Positions 57,476 through 64,000 of a stretch of DNA of 64,000 nt are shown here, piece by piece. Positions within the stretch are counted from its first letter, which is position 1, and every line of letters begins with the position of its first letter. A program made the position numbers and the translations under genes. Origin of the DNA: Colwellia chukchiensis (GTDB taxonomy: Bacteria > Pseudomonadota > Gammaproteobacteria > Enterobacterales > Alteromonadaceae). Below the pieces are notes generated by a model. It was not told the DNA's origin, did not search any database, and saw only the letters and a program-made list of their open reading frames with translations. The stretch covers positions 434,001 through 498,000 of the forward strand of contig NZ_NBOC01000001.1 in assembly GCF_002104455.1 (NCBI RefSeq), read 5' to 3'.

Positions 57476-58729
57476 ATGACAATGTTTTGGCTAGCAATTA
57501 TGCTATTAATCGTAATTGCGTTATTTATTGTCTGGCGAATTTTTAGTGCGCCAGAAGACGCCATTGGTGCGCAAAATGATAATATCAGACAAGAAACAAA
57601 TATTAGACTTTATCATGAGCACTTAGCCCAATTAGAGCAGGATTTAGCGGATGGCAGTATTGAGCAAGACAGTTTTACGCAATTAAAAGCAGAGCTTGAT
57701 AAGTCGCTGCTGCAAGATGTCGAGGCATCCACCACTACTGTTATACACCGACAAGAGAAGTCATGGTCGTGGCCACTAGGTATTGCTTTAGCGATTGTTA
57801 GCTTTAGTTTTTTTGCCTATATGTCGCTTGGTGCCTATGAAAAGCTTAATGCACCCGATTCACTAACAGAGCAAGAGGCGCACCAAAACTTAAACCCAGA
57901 GCAGATGTTGGCGTTTCGATTACAACAATTAGAACGTGAAGTTAAAGATGATCCAAGCAACTCTCAAGCATGGTTTAGCCTAGGCCAAGCTTATATATCG
58001 AGTGGAGAATTTGAGCTTGCAATCGCTGCCTTTGATCGTGTCATCGAGCAAGTGGGGGAATACGCCGAGTTATTAGGGCCTAAAGCGCAAGCAATGTATT
58101 ACAAAAATAATCAACAAATTAATAGTGATATTCAGACGGTTATCGATAAAGCGCTTGCCTTAGATGCACTTGACCCAGCAACGAATATCCTTTTAGGTAT
58201 GAACAGCTTCAGTAACCGAGCGTTTGCACAAGCCGTACATTATTGGGAGAAAGTGCTCAATAGTGGTCGCCCAGGTGTTAGCGTACAAGCATTGCAAGGT
58301 GCGATTGCCGAAGCCAAAAATCAATTACAACTTAGTGATGAAGCAACTCAAGGGAAGGAAGTTGTTGATGCCAATGCACCACAACTTATCGTTAACGTCT
58401 CGTTGGCAGAGTCGGTGCAAGCCCAGTTAATGGCAGGCGATGATAAAACCGTCTTTATTTATGCGATTGCTGCTGACGGCCCACGCATGCCGTTGGCAGC
58501 GGTAAAAGTTAAAGCGAGTGATTTGCCCTTGAGCGTGGTACTTAATGATTCGCAAGCCATGACAGCGCAAATGCGTTTAAGTGATGTTGACAAGGTGCAT
58601 ATCTATGCGGTGGTATCGATGCAAGGGAGTGTCGGGATTAAACCAGGAGACTATAAAGCGGAAGCGTTACACGTTGAGACGCTAGAAAAAAGCCCGATTA
58701 AAATCGAGATCACAGAACAGGTACAATAG
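57476..58729 (+). CDS. ccmI: Cytochrome c maturation protein CcmI (CycH)
   Basis: CcmI presents apocytochrome c to the haem ligase. The 417-residue protein has two membrane helices (about 3-20 and 98-118) around a leucine-zipper-like loop (YHEHLAQLEQDLADGSI, the family signature). It ends in a periplasmic TPR domain (SNSQAWFSLGQAYISSGEFELAIAAFDRVI) and a C-terminal beta domain. It heads the ccmIFGH cluster. An ATG two codons later is an alternative start. Confidence 0.92.
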   Translation: MTMFWLAIMLLIVIALFIVWRIFSAPEDAIGAQNDNIRQETNIRLYHEHLAQLEQDLADGSIEQDSFTQLKAELDKSLLQDVEASTTTVIHRQEKSWSWPLGIALAIVSFSFFAYMSLGAYEKLNAPDSLTEQEAHQNLNPEQMLAFRLQQLEREVKDDPSNSQAWFSLGQAYISSGEFELAIAAFDRVIEQVGEYAELLGPKAQAMYYKNNQQINSDIQTVIDKALALDALDPATNILLGMNSFSNRAFAQAVHYWEKVLNSGRPGVSVQALQGAIAEAKNQLQLSDEATQGKEVVDANAPQLIVNVSLAESVQAQLMAGDDKTVFIYAIAADGPRMPLAAVKVKASDLPLSVVLNDSQAMTAQMRLSDVDKVHIYAVVSMQGSVGIKPGDYKAEALHVETLEKSPIKIEITEQVQ

Positions 58730-58856
58730 TCAGTTAAATTTGTTATAGCTAGGCGTTACCTTGCCTAGCAATAACCTAAACATTTAATGTGGAACGCTTT
58801 ATGATTAGCTTAGCTAGAACTCAGCAATGTTTTAACCTAGATTTACAGGAATTATC

Positions 58857-60842
58857 ATGATCCCAGAACTTGGCCATTTTGCGCTTATTATTGGATTAGC
58901 TTTTGCTTTATGTTTAAGCATAGTGCCACTGATTGGTGTTGCGCAAAACAATCAACAATTAATCAATAGTGCTAAGCCACTGAGCTTTGGTTTGTTTATT
59001 TTTGTTGGCATTAGTATATTTTTACTAGCCTATAGCTTTACCGTCGATGACTTCTCGGTTAAGTATATTGCCAATCATTCAAACAGTTTATTACCCTATT
59101 ACTTTAAGATTAGTGCTGTTTGGGGCGGACACGAAGGATCTATGCTGTTTTGGGTATTTGCCTTGACCGCGTGGACGTTTGCGGTTGGTGTCTATAGTAA
59201 ACAACTTGAGCGAGAATTTGTTGCCCGCGTCTTGGCTGTGATGGGCATGATTGCGGTTGGCTTTATTTTATTTACCCTGTTAACTTCAAACCCATTTGAA
59301 CGTCTACTCCCTAACTTCCCTATGGAAGGGCGCGACTTAAACCCATTATTGCAAGATATTGGTTTAATCATTCATCCACCCATGTTGTATATGGGCTATG
59401 TTGGTTTCTCGGTGGCGTTTGCGTTTGCTATCGCGGCTTTAATGGCGGGTAAGATGGATGCAGCTTGGGCACGTTGGTCTCGACCGTGGACCGTTGCCGC
59501 TTGGTCATTCCTGTCTATCGGTATCGCACTCGGCAGTTGGTGGGCTTATTATGAATTAGGCTGGGGCGGCTGGTGGTTTTGGGATCCGGTTGAAAACGTG
59601 TCATTTATGCCATGGCTTGCGGGGACGGCATTAATTCATGCATTGGCGGTAACCGAGCAACGAAATACCTTTAAACATTGGACCTTGTTACTAGCAATAT
59701 TTACCTTCTCATTGAATTTACTCGGCGCGTTTTTAGTACGCTCGGGTGTCATTACCTCGGTTCATTCGTTCGCGGTCGACCCTGATCGTGGGGTCTACTT
59801 ACTCGTATTGTTGGCCTTAGCTGTCGGTGGTTCATTGACCTTGTATGCGATAAAAGCTGCTAATGTGACTAGTCCTAATCGCTTTACTTTATATTCGCGT
59901 GAAAACACAATTCTTGTGGCGATGTCGATATTAATAACCGCCACAGTCACTATTTTGCTAGGAACCTTATACCCATTAATTATCGATGCCATGGGGATGG
60001 GGAAAATCTCCGTCGGAGCGCCATATTTTAATGCCGTGTTTATTCCCATGATGATCGCCTTATTTCTCTTTATGGGTATAGGTCCACTCATTCGTTGGAA
60101 AAAAGCAAGAAAAGGCGAGTTAACTAAGCACCTAAATGCGATATCGATATTCAGTGTCTTATTTGGTGCGGCTTGGCCATTCCTCTTTGCTGGCGAGTTC
60201 GACTTTATGGTCTTTGTTGGCATGAGTTTGGGCTGTTGGATTATATTAGCCGTACTTAAAGATGTACTTAATAATGCCAAACAAGCAGATGGCCGTTGGA
60301 AACTATCGGCGGTGCCTCTTAATCATATTGGTATGGCCGTTGCGCATGCTGGTATTGCGATAACCGTTATTGGTGTCACTATGGTGTCGTCATATGAGCA
60401 AGAAATAAATGTCAAAATGTCGCCAGGTGAAACCGTTAATCTGTCGGGTTATACCATAGAATATGCTGGCACGAAAAATGTTAAAGGGCCTAACTATAGC
60501 GCTATTCAGGGGCAAATGAAGGTGTCATTAGATGGTAAGTTTATTACGTTATTAAAGCCCGAGCAGCGTACCTATGTAGTTGAAAGTATGGGCATGACTG
60601 AGGCCGGAATTCATACCACTTTATGGCGTGATATTTATGTTGCCTTGGGCGACCCGCTTGGCCAAAATGCTTGGTCTATGCGATTATATTACAAACCATT
60701 TATCGTCTGGATTTGGCTAGGTGGCTTTTTTATGGCATTGGGGGGGTTCTTAGCTATTTTAAGTAAGCGCTACCGAAAGCAAAAGCAGGCAGCGCGTGCC
60801 CAGCAAACAATAGCCAACCCTAACTTAGTTCAAGAGGCTTAA
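58857..60842 (+). CDS. ccmF: Haem lyase CcmF
   Basis: CcmF, with CcmH/CcmI, attaches haem to apocytochrome c at the periplasmic face. The 661-residue protein has about 15 membrane helices and the tryptophan-rich WWD motif GWGGWWFWDPVENVSFMPW (near 225-245). Flanking conserved histidines are in WGGHEGSMLFW and LIHPPMLYMGY. ccmG starts 4 bp after its stop, so the genes are cotranscribed. Confidence 0.96.
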   Translation: MIPELGHFALIIGLAFALCLSIVPLIGVAQNNQQLINSAKPLSFGLFIFVGISIFLLAYSFTVDDFSVKYIANHSNSLLPYYFKISAVWGGHEGSMLFWVFALTAWTFAVGVYSKQLEREFVARVLAVMGMIAVGFILFTLLTSNPFERLLPNFPMEGRDLNPLLQDIGLIIHPPMLYMGYVGFSVAFAFAIAALMAGKMDAAWARWSRPWTVAAWSFLSIGIALGSWWAYYELGWGGWWFWDPVENVSFMPWLAGTALIHALAVTEQRNTFKHWTLLLAIFTFSLNLLGAFLVRSGVITSVHSFAVDPDRGVYLLVLLALAVGGSLTLYAIKAANVTSPNRFTLYSRENTILVAMSILITATVTILLGTLYPLIIDAMGMGKISVGAPYFNAVFIPMMIALFLFMGIGPLIRWKKARKGELTKHLNAISIFSVLFGAAWPFLFAGEFDFMVFVGMSLGCWIILAVLKDVLNNAKQADGRWKLSAVPLNHIGMAVAHAGIAITVIGVTMVSSYEQEINVKMSPGETVNLSGYTIEYAGTKNVKGPNYSAIQGQMKVSLDGKFITLLKPEQRTYVVESMGMTEAGIHTTLWRDIYVALGDPLGQNAWSMRLYYKPFIVWIWLGGFFMALGGFLAILSKRYRKQKQAARAQQTIANPNLVQEA

Positions 60843-60846
60843 ATTA

Positions 60847-61398
60847 ATGAAAAAAATCATTCGTTTTATCCCTTTAATTTTATTTGTGTTATTGGGGGCA
60901 TTACTATATCGAGGCTTATTTCTTAACCCGCAGGCAATGCCGTCCGCTATGATAGGTAAGCCATTACCTGAATTTGCGCTACCACGATTAAAAGATGATC
61001 AGCAAGTACTCGGGCGAGATGATCTAAAGGGCGAGATAGTCTTACTTAACGTTTGGGCGACATGGTGTATTCAGTGTAAATATGAGCATCCATATTTACT
61101 TGATATTACAGCAGATCCTCGTATTACCCTTTATGGCCTTAACTTTACCGATGAGCGAAGCGCGGCGTTACGTTGGCTAAAGCAATATAAAGATCCTTAT
61201 GTTTTTTCGATTTTTGATGAGCAGGGCGCATTAGGCTTGGATATTGGTGTTTTTGGTGCACCAGAAACCTTTGTTATTGATCATACCGGCATTATTCGCA
61301 AACGCTTTGCTGGCCCAATCAATGACAAAGTGTGGCAAAAAGAGTTTCTGCCATTAATCGATACCATTGAGATGGAAATAGCCCAGGGAGCTTCGTAA
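60847..61398 (+). CDS. ccmG: Thiol:disulfide interchange protein CcmG (DsbE)
   Basis: CcmG keeps apocytochrome c cysteines reduced for haem attachment. The 183-residue protein has an N-terminal membrane anchor (about 5-24) and a thioredoxin fold with the active site WCIQC (C74, C77) in NVWATWCIQCKYEH. Most CcmG proteins have WCPTC or WCxxC with proline, so the Ile-Gln pair is a small deviation that keeps both cysteines. The cis-Pro region FGAPETFVID is normal. It overlaps ccmH by 1 bp (TAATG). Confidence 0.94.
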   Translation: MKKIIRFIPLILFVLLGALLYRGLFLNPQAMPSAMIGKPLPEFALPRLKDDQQVLGRDDLKGEIVLLNVWATWCIQCKYEHPYLLDITADPRITLYGLNFTDERSAALRWLKQYKDPYVFSIFDEQGALGLDIGVFGAPETFVIDHTGIIRKRFAGPINDKVWQKEFLPLIDTIEMEIAQGAS

Positions 61399-61910
61399 TG
61401 CAATTTGTCGTAAAGTCGGTAACAGCTAGCGCCTTGTTTGTGCCTTTGCGCTCTATCGTTATCAGCGTGATATTGCTGATGCTGGGCTTAACTCAAGTGA
61501 GTGCTAGCCCAGTAGACACTTTTGAGTTTAAAGATGAGCGTACGAAAATACGCTTTCAAGTATTGTCTAAAGAGCTCAGATGCCCTAAGTGTCAAAACCA
61601 AAACTTAGCAGACTCAAACTCAAAAATAGCGGTTGATTTAAGAAAGACACTGTACACTCTGCTACAAGAGGGCAAAACAGATCAAGAAATCATAGACTTT
61701 ATGGTCTATCGCTATGGAGACTTTGTGCTTTATCGACCACAGTTAAAAAAGCAAACCTATGTGCTATGGTTTGGGCCTATAGTGATCTTTCTCGGTTTTA
61801 TTATTGGCGTCATTTGGACGTTACGCAGGCGAGGTAAAGCCAAGGCGAGTGAGTTATCCTTATCCTCCAATGAACAAGCCAACTTGGACGATATACTGAA
61901 TAAAAAGTAA
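61398..61910 (+). CDS. ccmH: Cytochrome c maturation protein CcmH
   Basis: CcmH is the thiol-redox partner of the haem ligase. The 170-residue short-form protein has a signal-like N-terminal segment (about 18-37), the motif LRCPKCQNQNLADS with C62 and C65, the signature VYRYGDFVLYRP and a C-terminal membrane helix (about 126-146). The TPR part found fused in Escherichia coli CcmH is the separate ccmI here. It is the last gene of the cluster. Confidence 0.95.
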   Translation: MQFVVKSVTASALFVPLRSIVISVILLMLGLTQVSASPVDTFEFKDERTKIRFQVLSKELRCPKCQNQNLADSNSKIAVDLRKTLYTLLQEGKTDQEIIDFMVYRYGDFVLYRPQLKKQTYVLWFGPIVIFLGFIIGVIWTLRRRGKAKASELSLSSNEQANLDDILNKK

Positions 61911-61931
61911 GTGCTAATTACGTTTATACCC

Positions 61932-61966
61932 AGAGCAAGTAGCTGTCAGTTACTTGCTCTTTTTTA
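61932..61966 (+). terminator. ccm operon terminator
   Basis: Perfect 10-bp stem AGAGCAAGTA/TACTTGCTCT with a 9-nt loop and a T run, 22 bp after ccmH. Confidence 0.88.
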
Positions 61967-62253
61967 TTTATACAGCCATTAGTTTAAAGGAAGTGACGTT
62001 TTTTTAACCATTCATTCATCGTCAGAGTAAAAAAGTTTCATTTTGATTATTATTGGGCTAACATGCCCGTTCAAATTGCGGTTTTAAAGCGTAAAAGTAA
62101 GTAAATAGCCTGTTTTTAGTTTACTCATTTAAGTTGACTACTCGTTGTTAATTAAACAGCGGCTTGTGATCACTCATCATACTAGCCACAGGTAAATTGT
62201 TGTCTAAGCTAAAACCGCGCCGAAATACAATAGCCTCGTGTAAAGAGATAAAG
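61967..62253. other. Spacer upstream of ppiD
   Basis: About 290 bp between the ccm terminator and ppiD. No gene and no sigma32-type promoter were seen. Confidence 0.4.
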
Positions 62254-64000
62254 ATGTTAGAAAATATTCGAGAAAGCTCTCAAGGATTAACCGCTAAGAT
62301 TATTCTTGGTTTAATTATTTTAACCTTCGCTGTTGCTGGCATTGGCAATTACACTAACTCAGTTGATAGCTCTGTGGCTGATGTTAATGGCGAAAAAATA
62401 TCGCAAGATGAGTTTAATAAAGCTTATCAAGCGCAACGTAATCGTATGGCGCAACAATTTGGTGAGATGTTTGAAACCTTATCAGCAGATGCTAATTACA
62501 TGAGTAACTTTCGCACTGGTGTGGTAGACAACTTGATCAGTCAAAAACTGTTGGATCAACACTCAGCCGCATTGGCGATACGGGTCAGCGATGAGCGCAT
62601 TAAAAGTACCATTCGCAATATGCCAGAGTTTCAAGTTGATGGTGTGTTTGATAATAACCGCTATTTAGCCATGATCAATCAAGCAGGTTTTTATCAATCG
62701 TCTGATTTTCGTGACTATCTTCGCACTGAAATGACGCGCCGCCAATTGACCCAAGGCTTAGTTAGCACTGAGTTTAGTTTGCCATATCAAGAACAAATGT
62801 ACACAGCGTTAGAAAATCAACAACGTGATATTCGCTTTGCAACGCTTGATATTGAGCAATTTAAAGGTAACGCCGAAGTAACTGCAGCGGAAATTAACGA
62901 TTATTACCTTGCGAATCAAGCACGATTTGAAAACCAAGAACAGGTTAAAGTGAACTATATCACTATCGACGTAAACGATATTGCCAATAGTATTACCTTA
63001 ACAGAAGACGATATTGCAAATTATTATCAAAATAATATTAGCCAGTATACAGAACAAGAACAGCGCCGAGTTGCTCATATACTGATTGAATTTGGTGAAG
63101 ATGAAAACCAAGCACAAGCGCAAGCAGAAGCCTTATTGGCAAAAATTAATGCTGGGGAAGACTTTGCAGCGCTAGCAAAAGCACACTCTGCAGATACGTT
63201 TAGCGGCGAGAACGGTGGTGATCTCGACTGGATTGATGCTGGTATCATGGATACAGCGTTTGATGAAGCAGCGTTTGCTTTAACAGGCATCGGCAGCGTC
63301 AGTGACGTTGTTAAAACAGAGTTTGGTTTTCATATTATTAAATTGACAGACTACAAAGCCGAAACCGTGAAAAGCTTAGCTCAAGTGCGTGATTCAATCA
63401 TAGCTAAAGCGAAAAACGAACAAGCCCAAGACAAGTTTTTTGAACTTCAGCAAGAAGCGGCGCGTTTAAGCTTTGAATTTCCCGACAGCTTAGAAGATGC
63501 TGCCGAGGCAATAAATGCCAAGATTAAAACCTCTGACTGGTTATCACGTGGTGTGAATGCAGCGCCATTTGATGCTAATAACGTTGTCGATGTTGCCTTC
63601 TCAGAGCTTGTGATCAATGAACAACTCAACTCTGATGTCATTGAAGTAAACGATGGCTTGGCGATGGTGATGCGCCTGCAAGAATATCAAGCAGCGAGTG
63701 TTAAACCGTTAGCCGAGGTTAGCGATAACATTAAAGCGATCTTAATTGCAGAAAAAGCATCTGAGCAAGCACAAGCGGTTGCCGAAGAGTTACTTGCAGC
63801 CTTTAAATCAGGTACGGATATTAGCGAGCAATTAGCGCAATATGGTGCCAGTATGGAAACTAAAGCCGCAGTGACGCGAGTAGGTAGTGGCCTAGATGCC
63901 AGCTTAACACGAGAAGCGTTTAAGTTACCGCATCCAAGTGAAGGGCAAATATCAGCAACGACGGTTAACTTAAGTAATGGTAACTTGGCCGTGCTTGAAT
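62254..64000 (+). CDS. ppiD: Periplasmic chaperone/PPIase PpiD (partial, runs off the window)
   Basis: PpiD is an inner-membrane-anchored periplasmic chaperone at the SecYEG exit. The visible 582 residues start MLENIRESSQGLTAKIILG, with an anchor helix (about 16-33) and a SurA-like N domain (VADVNGEKISQDEFNKAYQ). A parvulin domain follows at about 268-365 (RRVAHILIEFG, FAALAKAHSADTFSGENGGDL, FGFHIIKL). The stop codon lies beyond 64000. It normally follows hupB directly; here the ccm genes lie between them. Confidence 0.95.
   Translation, partial: MLENIRESSQGLTAKIILGLIILTFAVAGIGNYTNSVDSSVADVNGEKISQDEFNKAYQAQRNRMAQQFGEMFETLSADANYMSNFRTGVVDNLISQKLLDQHSAALAIRVSDERIKSTIRNMPEFQVDGVFDNNRYLAMINQAGFYQSSDFRDYLRTEMTRRQLTQGLVSTEFSLPYQEQMYTALENQQRDIRFATLDIEQFKGNAEVTAAEINDYYLANQARFENQEQVKVNYITIDVNDIANSITLTEDDIANYYQNNISQYTEQEQRRVAHILIEFGEDENQAQAQAEALLAKINAGEDFAALAKAHSADTFSGENGGDLDWIDAGIMDTAFDEAAFALTGIGSVSDVVKTEFGFHIIKLTDYKAETVKSLAQVRDSIIAKAKNEQAQDKFFELQQEAARLSFEFPDSLEDAAEAINAKIKTSDWLSRGVNAAPFDANNVVDVAFSELVINEQLNSDVIEVNDGLAMVMRLQEYQAASVKPLAEVSDNIKAILIAEKASEQAQAVAEELLAAFKSGTDISEQLAQYGASMETKAAVTRVGSGLDASLTREAFKLPHPSEGQISATTVNLSNGNLAVLE

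Overview
The window looks like chromosomal DNA of a marine gammaproteobacterium of the order Alteromonadales, most likely Colwelliaceae (Colwellia/Thalassotalea type). The evidence is moderately low GC with AT-rich intergenic DNA, conserved gene order (nadK/grpE and recN; dnaK-dnaJ; pdxB-asd-fimV-truA-accD-folC-dedD-cvpA-purF; lpxH-ppiB-cysS-folD-tRNAs-tig-clpP-clpX-lon-hupB), sigma32, LexA, FabR and FNR sites of gammaproteobacterial form, and PEP-CTERM surface proteins. Taxonomy is inferred from gene content, not from a database search.

Layout. 1-7.4 kb: recN and nadK (minus strand), then the heat-shock genes grpE, dnaK and dnaJ. 7.5-16.1 kb is an accessory stretch: a secreted unknown, a PD40-propeller lipoprotein, a propeller protein ending in a dockerin-like module, a PEP-CTERM protein with a cohesin-like domain, a TonB-dependent receptor, a membrane-anchored unknown and an Lrp/AsnC regulator. 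16.3-23.8 kb: nhaA, epmC, a COG3199-type NAD-kinase-like gene, yfcL, mnmC and fabB. 24.1-36 kb: the conserved pdxB-to-purF block, including a FimV with a recent 123-bp tandem expansion. 36-37.1 kb: a Yip1-family membrane protein and a small conserved protein.

37.7-42.3 kb holds the most unusual native locus. A PEP-CTERM gene sits behind a good sigma54 promoter match. It is followed by a tight five-gene operon: a small exosortase-family protein, a 62-residue polyglycine protein with its own C-terminal sorting-like signal, an Lnt-like acyltransferase, a dedicated acyl carrier protein and a ketosynthase. It reads as a self-contained sorting and acylation system that I cannot assign to a named type.

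42.6-45.2 kb: a large serine recombinase gene is inserted in miaE. The original 5' end of miaE remains upstream as a 54-codon remnant. A diverged replacement 5' end, whose start codon overlaps the recombinase stop, restores a full-length miaE. The whole insertion is about 1.8 kb with no cargo.

45.2-64 kb: lpxH, ppiB, cysS, folD, a four-tRNA cluster (Pro-Arg-His-Pro), tig, clpP, clpX, lon and hupB, then the cytochrome c maturation genes ccmI, ccmF, ccmG and ccmH, and the start of ppiD, which runs off the window. The ccm block lies between hupB and ppiD, which are neighbours in many relatives.
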